From NCBI RefSeq assembly GCF_001957135.1, contig NZ_MPHK01000002.1, positions 142,124 through 206,123 on the forward strand: a stretch of 64,000 nucleotides of DNA. Reading direction: 5' to 3'. This stretch comes from Shewanella sp. UCD-KL21 (GTDB taxonomy: Bacteria > Pseudomonadota > Gammaproteobacteria > Enterobacterales > Shewanellaceae). The position numbers were made by a program, and so were the translations under genes. Numbering within the stretch: position 1 is the stretch's first letter; each line of letters starts with the position of its first letter. Positions 17,996 through 26,020 of the stretch are shown here, piece by piece. Under the pieces are notes generated by a model. That model saw only the letters and a program-made list of their open reading frames with translations, made no database searches and was not told the DNA's origin.

Positions 17996-19350
17996 TAGTC
18001 AGCCCTCTTCTCAGCGTGCTCTGCAATGATACCAGCGCTTTGTTCTTCAAGAACTTGAACTACTGACTTGCTACGAGCGATAACAACCGCGTGCATTAGC
18101 ATTAGAGGAAGTGCAGCAACAAGACCTTGTACCGTTGTCATCAATGCCATAGAGATACCACCTGCCATTAGACGTGGATCACCAGTACCGAACAATTGAA
18201 TTGTTTGGAAGGTTGCAATCATACCGGTAACTGTACCTAGTAGGCCCATCATAGGTGCGATAGCTGCTAATACTTTAATGATTGAAATACGTGCTTCTAG
18301 AGCTGGCGTTTCTTTCAAAATAGCTTCATCAAGTTTAAGTTCAAGGGTTTCAACATCAACGTCTTTGTTTTCTTGATAAACTTTAAGTACACGACCTAAT
18401 GCGTTATTACCTGGGTTTGCAGTGTCTTTACGTTGAGCTTTAACTTTAGCGCCAACAATATAAAGAGTAACTAAACGTTCAATTGAAATCAGTGCACCGA
18501 TAACAAGTAAACCGATGATGATGTAACCAATTGTTCCACCCGCTTCAATACGCTCTTCGATAGTCGCTTTTTGAGTGAATACACTTAGTAACACACCACG
18601 TGCAGGGTCAACAAACAGTTTTTCGTAACCAGAAGTTGCGCTAGTGAATGATTTAACACTTGATACTTGTGCACTACCTGGTTGCTGTGAAAGCTCTTGG
18701 ATTAGACCAAGGTCAGCGTTGTAGACAACGTATTTGCCATCAGCAAGTAAGTTATATGCACCAACACGAGTAACTGTAGTATTAGTAACGCCGCCATCTA
18801 AACCTGTTACATCAGCATCGAAAGTAACAACTTTACCAGATTCGACCATTTCAAAAAGTTGAGCTTCCCAGAATTGTTCTAGCTCATTAATTTTTGGAAG
18901 TTCTTTACGAGCACCAAGTTCTGCAATAAATGCATCACGGCCAGGGAACTGTGCAGTAATGTTAGAACCAACTAACTTACCAGCAAAGTCACCCGCTTCA
19001 CCTTTAACAACACCGAACATTTCGCCTAAGTCACCAGAAGCAATCTTACGATCTTCTTCTAATTGTGCGATTTTACGTTCGTTATCAGTAAACGCTTGCG
19101 CTAGATCTTTACCACGTTGTCTTTCAGCTGCAAGCGCTGATTTTTCACGCTTAAGAAGAGCTGCTTTATCGCCACGCTCATTTAAGAACTCAGCTTCACG
19201 CTTCTTATTAGTTTTAGTCGCGTTAGCACGGTCTGTTTGAACTTGCTTTAATAGTTGTTCAATCGTTTTTGGTGCATCTGCAGCGCTAACCATACCTGAT
19301 GTTAGTGACAGAGTTGCAGCAACGATTGCTGTAGTAATAAACTTTTTCAT
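17995..19350 (-). CDS. ttpC: TtpC-like MotA/TolQ/ExbB family protein with periplasmic coiled coil
   Basis: A 451-aa protein in two parts. After a signal peptide (ending VSAADA, about 24), a charged coiled-coil region (about 30-125) and a periplasmic domain lead to a C-terminal ExbB-like module (about 275-440) with LLGTVTGMIATFQTIQLFGTGD and MAGGISMALMTTVQGLVAALPLML. This is the build of Vibrio TtpC, which is required for TonB2-dependent transport. Start and stop codons overlap those of its neighbours by one base, which points to coupled translation. Confidence 0.92.
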   Translation of the reverse strand: MKKFITTAIVAATLSLTSGMVSAADAPKTIEQLLKQVQTDRANATKTNKKREAEFLNERGDKAALLKREKSALAAERQRGKDLAQAFTDNERKIAQLEEDRKIASGDLGEMFGVVKGEAGDFAGKLVGSNITAQFPGRDAFIAELGARKELPKINELEQFWEAQLFEMVESGKVVTFDADVTGLDGGVTNTTVTRVGAYNLLADGKYVVYNADLGLIQELSQQPGSAQVSSVKSFTSATSGYEKLFVDPARGVLLSVFTQKATIEERIEAGGTIGYIIIGLLVIGALISIERLVTLYIVGAKVKAQRKDTANPGNNALGRVLKVYQENKDVDVETLELKLDEAILKETPALEARISIIKVLAAIAPMMGLLGTVTGMIATFQTIQLFGTGDPRLMAGGISMALMTTVQGLVAALPLMLMHAVVIARSKSVVQVLEEQSAGIIAEHAEKRAD

Positions 19351-20132
19351 TATTGTGCAGCCTCCGCAGCAGGGATTGGTAAGGCGAATAGATCAGGAGC
19401 ACCTTGACCACGAGCCTGTTTAATAGCTTTGCTTAAGTTACGAAGATAGCTATCTTCTAACACATCCCAACCTTTAGTTTCTGCGTTATACATCCAAGCT
19501 GACTTTTGGTCTTGGCTTTGAGCGTATAGGCTTACACGACCGAAGTTTAAGAAATCAACTAGAATTTCTTTACCATCAATTTGTAATTGACCAGTTTCTG
19601 CAATTAACTTAGAACCATATTCACGTTCAATGTTATATGCATCTAAGATCAAGCGGTACTTTTCAGCAAGTGTGACTTCAGCACTATTTAACGTATCTTT
19701 TAAACGTTGAACACGAGCTTCACGAGCGTCTTTGTTAAATGGTAAGTCTAAAGCGATAAATTGCTCTAAAGCCTCTACCATTTTAAACATTAAAGGAACA
19801 ACACCTTGTCTAAGAGCATCAACACCGTCGATATCATCTTGGATAAGTTTCATTGTCGCCTGTTGGTCTGCAACCAATCCAGCAACATAGTCATTGTATG
19901 ATTTTAAAGATTCGCGTTCGTCAGCAACTGAGCCATACTCAAAAAGCATGTCTTGTGCTTGATCAAAATACTTATCAACTTTGTTTTGCGACGCAGCAGC
20001 ATCAGCATGAATTTTGCCGTCTGCTTTTTGTACGTCACTTAGAGGATCTGCAATCACGAAGTTGCTGCTAGCTAATGCAAGCGCGCCAACAAGTGCAGTA
20101 GCGATTTTTGTTCTATTGCTTACCTTGGACAT
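19350..20132 (-). CDS. DUF3450 periplasmic coiled-coil protein, first gene of the TonB2 operon
   Basis: A secreted protein of about 260 aa: signal peptide ending near NFVIADP, then helical coiled coil (about 30-130) and a mixed domain (about 175-235, with GKEILVDFLNFGRVSLYAQS). DUF3450 proteins head TonB2 operons in Vibrio and Shewanella; their role is not established. I place the start at the ATG giving MSKVSNR; a TTG three codons earlier is the alternative. A GGGAA lies just before the ATG. The stop codon overlaps the ttpC start. Confidence 0.85.
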   Translation of the reverse strand: MSKVSNRTKIATALVGALALASSNFVIADPLSDVQKADGKIHADAAASQNKVDKYFDQAQDMLFEYGSVADERESLKSYNDYVAGLVADQQATMKLIQDDIDGVDALRQGVVPLMFKMVEALEQFIALDLPFNKDAREARVQRLKDTLNSAEVTLAEKYRLILDAYNIEREYGSKLIAETGQLQIDGKEILVDFLNFGRVSLYAQSQDQKSAWMYNAETKGWDVLEDSYLRNLSKAIKQARGQGAPDLFALPIPAAEAAQ

Positions 20133-20490
20133 AGTTCCCAACCAATTTATAGTGAATTAGAAAGCTTTAACTAGAAAGTAACAACCGCGATTTTATTGTT
20201 AATCGATGTTGCTCTCACTAAGTGTATCTTTCTCTTGTGATTGTTAGTTTTTTCTTCCCTATTCTATACCCGCTAAGGCATAGACCCGCTCGCATCATTT
20301 CACAAAATGTTGACCTGTGTCAACAATTGAGAACATCAAAAACTACAAGAAAGATGTGTTTGAGCATCGATATGAATCGAACGTTGCATTTTTAAACAAA
20401 GCAAAAAAAAATTGGCATTTTAAAAAGAACTGATTCAACTATTTAGGAGGGCAGATACTTTGATGTATTGAAAATTACAATTAAATAAAA
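20133..20490. other. Upstream region of the TonB2 operon
   Basis: About 360 bp without a gene. It must hold the TonB2 operon promoter. I see no convincing Fur box. An AGGAGG at 20445-20450 is followed by an ATG with only one sense codon after it, so it is not a gene start. Confidence 0.5.
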
Positions 20491-20732
20491 AATTTCACTA
20501 GCTCTAACTTGCCACCTTCAGTTTGAATATGTTTACTAGTTTTACCGTTACGGCTATTAACTGAAGTGTATTTATGGTGTTTTCATAGCCCAGATGCTCA
20601 TCCATTTCGGCATTTAGAGCTGCTTCAAACGTTTTCTTTTAGAGCATCTGACTGAGTTGATTTAAGTCTTCAGATATTTTAATGTTTTTAGCTGCTTCTT
20701 TAACAAAAGTTTCAATATCATTTTTTGTTCAT
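20491..20732 (-). pseudogene. Relic of an IS256-family transposase (N-terminal part)
   Basis: Read on the minus strand, this stretch gives pieces of an IS256-family transposase in more than one frame. One frame reads DIETFVKEAAKNIKISEDLN, then QLSQML, a stop, and FEAALNAEMDEHLGY; a neighbouring frame continues with NSRNGKTSKHIQTEGGKLEL. These correspond to the family's EAALNAEMDEHLGYEK and NSRNGYSKKTLKTEGGELEL region. So there is at least one in-frame stop and one frameshift, and another probable frameshift near the ATG. The catalytic DDE part and the rest of the element are missing. It is a decayed fragment with no function. Confidence 0.85.
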
Positions 20733-20875
20733 AAATATCTGCCTATCTTCAACTCTATATAGAGTGCTTTTTGACAAGCAGCTACACAAATCAGTTGCAG
20801 TTTTGCGACAAAATCACATAACGCTTAATTGGGCAAACGAATTATTTAATAGTTTATGAAATCAATGAAAGCCAG

Positions 20876-20909
20876 TTTAACTTTTTAGTGATATCAATAA
20901 AAAGTTAAA
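20876..20909. repeat. Inverted repeat, 12-bp arms
   Basis: TTTAACTTTTTA and TAAAAAGTTAAA are perfect complements around a 10-nt spacer. It lies between the transposase relic and the small lipoprotein gene. Its role is unknown; it could be an old mobile-element end or an RNA hairpin. Confidence 0.6.
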
Positions 20910-20945
20910 GTCACAATTAGAGTAAATATCCCTTACAGATTAAAT

Positions 20946-20976
20946 GCTAATACTATATAGACGCTATAGTATTAGC
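20946..20976 (-). terminator. Hairpin after the small lipoprotein gene, candidate terminator
   Basis: GCTAATACTATA and TATAGTATTAGC form a perfect 12-bp stem with a 7-nt loop, 20 nt beyond the small lipoprotein stop on the minus strand. No strong U-run follows, so termination is uncertain. Confidence 0.5.
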
Positions 20977-20996
20977 GTACGATAACTTTCAATTGA

Positions 20997-21239
20997 TTAT
21001 TTTGTTCCTGCAGATGTTTGACCCTTTCTCCAAGCTTCTCGCATATCAGCTTCATTTTCTTTTCTTAACTCATCAGCTAACTCGCGGGTCATGCACGTTC
21101 TCCTCTTAATGTTACTTCCTGTCTTTGCGATATATTCACACACAAGATCCTCATTATTATTCGACGCTGTTTTTTGGTCAGTTGTTGAAGCACAACCTGA
21201 TAATAATATACAAAAAAATAAACCTAAATATTTACTCAT
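20997..21239 (-). CDS. Small outer-envelope lipoprotein, function unknown
   Basis: An 80-aa protein. A short signal peptide (MSKYLGLFFCILLSGC) ends in the lipobox LLSGC. The mature part is charged and has a Cys pair around a TGSNIKRRTC segment; this 'VC...TGS...TC' pattern recurs in small lipoproteins of Alteromonadales as far as I remember. I chose the ATG with GGAGT 5-6 nt upstream over one nine codons earlier. It lies between the TonB2 region and a TonB-dependent receptor but is separated from the latter by a terminator. Confidence 0.75.
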   Translation of the reverse strand: MSKYLGLFFCILLSGCASTTDQKTASNNNEDLVCEYIAKTGSNIKRRTCMTRELADELRKENEADMREAWRKGQTSAGTK

Positions 21240-21253
21240 AATAAACTCCACAA

Positions 21254-21286
21254 TTAAAAAAGACATGACTCTTTCGAGTCATGTCT
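21254..21286 (-). terminator. Terminator of the TonB-dependent receptor gene
   Basis: AGACATGACTC / GAGTCATGTCT with a TTTC-type loop, followed by TTTTTT on the minus strand, 28 nt after the receptor stop. Confidence 0.92.
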
Positions 21287-21313
21287 GTTTAAGCTTAAAT
21301 ATTAAAATCTAAA

Positions 21314-24163
21314 TTAGAATTTAACACCGACACCTACGAATAAATGTCTACCTGTAGTCGCATAAGTGCGAGGGTCAGTATTATCGTTAAAACCAGTAGC
21401 CGCGTATGGTGGGTCTTGGTCAAACACGTTACTAACACCAAGTGTAGTGCTTACATTATCGAAGTAATAAGTAAAACGAGCATCATGAATTGTTTGGCTA
21501 TCAACAGTACGTGAGTCGCTTAGGTCATCAAGATCGGTAGCCGCATCATTATTAGCATCAAATGGTTCTAGTGCTTCACCAATGTAACGGATCTTCCAGT
21601 TAGCAGACCAGTTATCTTGTGCTAAGTTAATGTTAAAGTTAGTCTTCCACTCAGGGAAGTTACCGTCACCACTTGTACGACGGAACCAACCAGCATTTTC
21701 AATTTTTGAACCGTCTGCTTGAGTAATTTCGTAAGTATCATAGTAAGTAGTATCTAGAACAAAGCTTAAATCACCAATACCGGTCTCAACACTGTATTGT
21801 GCATTGAAATCATAACCAGATGAATGTACACCACCAACGTTGATATTACGGTTATCAATATCACTTGAGTTACCATAAAGACCTGGGAACTCAGGACCAT
21901 AACGAGTAATTAAGTCACAGTAATTACCTTCTAATGCACACTTATCTAAAATTAACTGCTCACCAATCGTTGAAATAGCGTTATCTAAGTCAATATCCCA
22001 GTAGTCAATTGTAAATGATAAGTTTTCAACAAAACCTGGACTCCATACTGCACCAATAGTAAGAGTATCAGCTTCTTCAGGAGTCAAATCTGCATTACCA
22101 CCTAAAGTTGAAGACAACTGGTCACCAATTGGCTCAAATCCAACAGCTGGGACACCGTCTGCAATACAGAAAGGAGTTGGGTTAGTTGCACACTTATCTG
22201 ATACTAGTGGGCTATTATCAACTAAACCTGAAAACAGCTCATTTGTAGATGGTGCGCGGAATGCAGTTGATTTAGTACTACGGAACATTAAGCCATCGAT
22301 TGGCATCCAACGTAAGCCAAGCTTGTAGTTTGTAGTATCACCAAATGTATTGTAATCAGAATAACGGATAGCACCATCAAGTTCTAAACTTTCTGCGCCA
22401 ACAACACCAGAAAGTAATGGGAAGTTCATTTCTGCATAAACTTCATCAACTTCGTAGCTACCAATTGTTTTTTCACGGCTAGAACCACTGGTAATACCTA
22501 AAGCAATCAATGCATCTGGTAAATCAGCACCTGACTCTTCACGATGCTCAGCACCGAAAACCATTCCTACAGGACCAGCAGGTAGTTCAAATGCATCACC
22601 GAAGATACTTGCACTCAATACTGTTTGTTCGTTTGAACCTAAGTCATGAGCTTCAAATGTAATGTAATCAAGCATTTCTTGAGAAACTTGAGTATCAGTA
22701 CCTGGTATACCAAAAGTATTTAATGATACACAACCAGGAATTGGGTCATCAACAGTTCCACAAATCACATCACCATTTGCATCCATAAATGATGGACCTA
22801 CAGCTAGGCTAACTTTTTCAAAGTTAACACCACCGGCACCAGCTGTGCTTGATGAGTTTTGACCGTATACGTAAGATACTTCATAACCCCAAGTGTCAGC
22901 GAATTCACCAGCCATACCAAATACACCACGAACAGTATCAACTTCAAATGACGAATCACGGCCACCAGTTTCAACCATACGACGGCGCCAGTCAGCTATA
23001 TCTACTGTCTCGCCATTATCATTTTTAGGGCCTAATTGCTGATTCCAATAGTTATCTGCAGAATAAGTCGCATCAGTCCAACCAAAGAATGCTAGTGGTG
23101 CTAATGGCAGAGGTGCTAACTTAGTTTTAGATGTACGACGGTTGAATGAAACTTCAGTGAAGAAACGTACCGCATCATTAAAGCGATATTCAGCTGATGC
23201 ATACATACCGTAACGCTCTTGTGGCGTTAGGTGATAGTTAGCAGGTGCATAGTTGTATGTGTCTTTATCCCAATCCCAACAATCATAACCAGTAGGGTTA
23301 GTAAAATCTGAAGGATCTGATTGACCAGGACCACTACCAGCACCATGTGTGAATGAGTTACAAGTTGCATCATCAATGCCATTATTAACACCGTTGTAAC
23401 GACCCCATGGTGGCGCAGAAGAACCGCCTTTATCTAGCTCTCCAGTTGCTGGGTTTAAATCATATTCAAACTTCGACCAATCACGGTCTCCAGACATTTG
23501 CTCTGTTTGTTGCGTATAATAAGCACTTACAACAGCATTAGCGTTATCGCCAGCTAGACCAACAGTAAAATCAACTGTCTTAGTTTCGCCATCCCAGTTC
23601 TCAGTTGAACCGTCATAAGAAACATTTGCTTCAAAGCCTTCGAAGTCATTACGGGTAATAATGTTTACAACACCAGCAATAGCATCAGAGCCATAAACCG
23701 CAGAAGCACCATCTTTCAATACTTCAACACGCTTAATAATTGCTACAGGAATAGTACTTAAATCTGCAGAAGCATCAGCACCAGTACCAGAGTTAACCAT
23801 ACGGCGGCCATTTACTAACACAAGTGTTCTTGCACTACCTAGACCACGTAAAGATACACGGACAGCACCTGAACCACCGTTATTAATTGCGGTATTTGTT
23901 GCTGCACCTGCAACAGCTGGTATTTCTTGTAAAATATCACCAATGTTAGTAATACCTGACTCAACAAGATCTTCACGCGTAATAACTTGGACAGGGTTAG
24001 CACCTTCCATATCCACGCGTTTAATACGTGAACCTGTTACTTCAATACGCTCTACTTTTGCGCCTTCATCAGCAGCGAAAGCTACTGGTGAACTAAATGC
24101 TGCCGCAGCCGCACCGCTAATCATTGCTAGACGCACTGATTTAGCTAATAAATTCTTATGCAT
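21314..24163 (-). CDS. TonB-dependent outer-membrane receptor
   Basis: A 949-aa receptor. Signal peptide (to about AAFSSPVAFAADE), a TonB-box-like VERIEVTGSRIKR, a plug domain (about residues 45-165, with NIGDILQEIPAV, LRGLGSARTLVLVNGRRM and SAVYGSDAIAGVVNIITR) and a 22-strand barrel ending in ...HLFVGVGVKF. It uses TonB energy to import a ligand that cannot be named from sequence; this subgroup is common for peptides or carbohydrates in marine Gammaproteobacteria. I start it at the ATG giving MHKNLLAK, which has GGGAGA 8 nt upstream. A short inverted repeat precedes it. Confidence 0.92.
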   Translation of the reverse strand: MHKNLLAKSVRLAMISGAAAAAFSSPVAFAADEGAKVERIEVTGSRIKRVDMEGANPVQVITREDLVESGITNIGDILQEIPAVAGAATNTAINNGGSGAVRVSLRGLGSARTLVLVNGRRMVNSGTGADASADLSTIPVAIIKRVEVLKDGASAVYGSDAIAGVVNIITRNDFEGFEANVSYDGSTENWDGETKTVDFTVGLAGDNANAVVSAYYTQQTEQMSGDRDWSKFEYDLNPATGELDKGGSSAPPWGRYNGVNNGIDDATCNSFTHGAGSGPGQSDPSDFTNPTGYDCWDWDKDTYNYAPANYHLTPQERYGMYASAEYRFNDAVRFFTEVSFNRRTSKTKLAPLPLAPLAFFGWTDATYSADNYWNQQLGPKNDNGETVDIADWRRRMVETGGRDSSFEVDTVRGVFGMAGEFADTWGYEVSYVYGQNSSSTAGAGGVNFEKVSLAVGPSFMDANGDVICGTVDDPIPGCVSLNTFGIPGTDTQVSQEMLDYITFEAHDLGSNEQTVLSASIFGDAFELPAGPVGMVFGAEHREESGADLPDALIALGITSGSSREKTIGSYEVDEVYAEMNFPLLSGVVGAESLELDGAIRYSDYNTFGDTTNYKLGLRWMPIDGLMFRSTKSTAFRAPSTNELFSGLVDNSPLVSDKCATNPTPFCIADGVPAVGFEPIGDQLSSTLGGNADLTPEEADTLTIGAVWSPGFVENLSFTIDYWDIDLDNAISTIGEQLILDKCALEGNYCDLITRYGPEFPGLYGNSSDIDNRNINVGGVHSSGYDFNAQYSVETGIGDLSFVLDTTYYDTYEITQADGSKIENAGWFRRTSGDGNFPEWKTNFNINLAQDNWSANWKIRYIGEALEPFDANNDAATDLDDLSDSRTVDSQTIHDARFTYYFDNVSTTLGVSNVFDQDPPYAATGFNDNTDPRTYATTGRHLFVGVGVKF

Positions 24164-24560
24164 TGTCAATCTCCCTGGACTTATGTCTTTCTTATTGTTC
24201 CAACCTTATTAATTTAGGTTGGTTAACGAAGTTGAACATCGCTCAACTACATTCCGTATGCAATAAAATCACAAATAAAACATTAATTCAACATATGTTT
24301 CATTAATATCTGGAGAGTTAACATGTCTAGAACGGTCATTTCGTCCACAAAAATGAACACCAACAGAGTTATGCACTAAGAGGACGGCTCAAACTATTGA
24401 TAATTATGAAATTTAAAAAATGTAAAACACAACATTAAATGTTGCAGGTTTGTATTCGTTTGCGCATTTTTCGTGCGGCAACTAATCCTCGAATCGTAAT
24501 CAAGACAACATAAAAACGCACAACCCATTAACAACTGTTCATTTTTTATTAATTGAAAGC
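24164..24560. other. Long upstream region of the TonB-dependent receptor gene
   Basis: About 400 bp of AT-rich sequence without a gene. It holds the receptor promoter and 5' leader, including the inverted repeat at 24200-24222 and a short palindrome CAACATTAAATGTTG near 24430. No RNA gene is recognised. Confidence 0.5.
24200..24222. promoter_or_regulatory. Inverted repeat in the leader of the receptor gene
   Basis: CCAACCT and AGGTTGG are exact complements around a 9-nt AT spacer, 37 nt upstream of the receptor ATG. It may be an operator or an RNA hairpin. Neither is established. Confidence 0.45.
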
Positions 24561-24590
24561 AAAAAAAACACCCCTTTCGGAGTGTTTTTT
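24561..24590 (-). terminator. Terminator of the porin gene
   Basis: AAAAAACACCCC pairs with GGAGTGTTTTTT (one mismatch) around TTTC; T-run on the minus strand, 22 nt after the porin stop. Confidence 0.88.
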
Positions 24591-24611
24591 GATATTTGTT
24601 ACGTTTAAGTA

Positions 24612-25796
24612 TTATAAAATGTAACGAATACCGAAGCCAATACCATCATCTTCACTGATCTTCATTATGTCTTCGTTTGTTCCGCGGAAATCACTGCTGT
24701 CGATACGACCTTCAAAATATATGATGGTGTTTGTATCCCAAATATAATGAATACCTGCAGTAGTGAACTGACGCTTAAATACTTCGCCTTCATCAGCGTT
24801 TAATACGTTATCAGCATCTAGCATGTTGTATGCTAAGAAAACACGAATGTTGTTGTCAAAACGATATGAAACTAATGACTCAACACCTTTAGAGCTTTCT
24901 ATCATACGGCCAATGTTATCTGTGTCATGGAATTTGTTTTCATTGTAGTTAGCAGAGAAATAAACACCTTCTGCATCCCAATCACCATATGTCACACCTA
25001 GGCCGTAAATTTCATCACGTTCTTCAATGCGAGAACCGTTTTCTAATTCACCTTTAAATTTACCCGTGTTGTAACCAACACCAACAGATAAGTTATCTGT
25101 GAATTGGTACATTGCAGATAAACCGAAAGTATTACCGTACTCTACAGTACCTAGTGAATCTTCAACACTAATACTTGGTTCGTCAGAAAAACTACTTTCG
25201 ATTCCATCTTCGAAAATATCAAATTCATTTTGCTTTAATTGTACTTGCACACCAAAACTAAAATTGTCAAACGAGTTACGGTATTGAATGGTTTTGTCAC
25301 CACGACCTACACCGTTAATAGCACCATCAGCTTTATTGTATGTGTATACACCTGCTGCATTACCATCCCAAACGATAGGATAGTTTGTTCCGCCAACAAC
25401 GTCATACCAAACGCCCCATTGCTTACCAAGGCTAATTGAGCCGTAAGTATCGTTTGATAAACCAACATAACCTAAACGGTTAGTCAGGAACTCATCACTT
25501 TGTGATTCAAATTGACTTCCAGCACTGTAAACAATGTCACTGTTACCAAATGGGTTAACAGCCCATTCGAATTTTGCAAACGTTGCCCAACCATCATTCA
25601 TTTGACGGTCAAAAGCGAAGTTAATGCGTGATGCGCCATTGACGAGTTCAGTCTCTCCTTGTCCACTATAAATACGTGCATCGATGAAACCACCAATGGC
25701 AACTGAGTTCTTCTCATCTTTATAGATTTCGATAGCCGAAGCTGTTGGAACAAACATGACAGCTGCAAGTGTTGATGCAATTAAAGTCTTTTTCAT
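24612..25796 (-). CDS. Outer-membrane porin, Gram-negative general porin family
   Basis: A 394-aa porin with a signal peptide (MKKTLIASTLAAVMFVPTASA) followed by a 16-strand-type barrel. Typical segments are GFIDARIYSG, DGWATFAKFEWAVNP, the loop-adjacent GYVGLSNDTYGSISLGKQWGVW (the classic LG..G...GKQ region) and the terminal GIGFGIRYIL. It would let small hydrophilic solutes through the outer membrane. I start at the ATG with AAGG upstream, six codons inside the longest frame. Monocistronic. Confidence 0.93.
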   Translation of the reverse strand: MKKTLIASTLAAVMFVPTASAIEIYKDEKNSVAIGGFIDARIYSGQGETELVNGASRINFAFDRQMNDGWATFAKFEWAVNPFGNSDIVYSAGSQFESQSDEFLTNRLGYVGLSNDTYGSISLGKQWGVWYDVVGGTNYPIVWDGNAAGVYTYNKADGAINGVGRGDKTIQYRNSFDNFSFGVQVQLKQNEFDIFEDGIESSFSDEPSISVEDSLGTVEYGNTFGLSAMYQFTDNLSVGVGYNTGKFKGELENGSRIEERDEIYGLGVTYGDWDAEGVYFSANYNENKFHDTDNIGRMIESSKGVESLVSYRFDNNIRVFLAYNMLDADNVLNADEGEVFKRQFTTAGIHYIWDTNTIIYFEGRIDSSDFRGTNEDIMKISEDDGIGFGIRYIL

Positions 25797-26020
25797 CGAG
25801 CTAAACCTTCCCATTTCATTTTCATCATTAATTTTTTGAATAATCCATTTGCATAGTTTTTTTCCATTAACTGTAGGCTAGCATGGTGAAACAGCATGAA
25901 ACAAAGGGATAAATCAATAAAGCACAAGAATAAACCAAATAAACACATTAAGCAGCATGTAACACTACCAAATCAAACTATAGTTGCAACAAATAACTAA
26001 CAGCACCACAATTTACTACA

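Noticed and set aside
20445..20465. Strong AGGAGG followed by an ATG
   Set aside because: The ATG opens a frame of two codons only; no leader peptide function is apparent.
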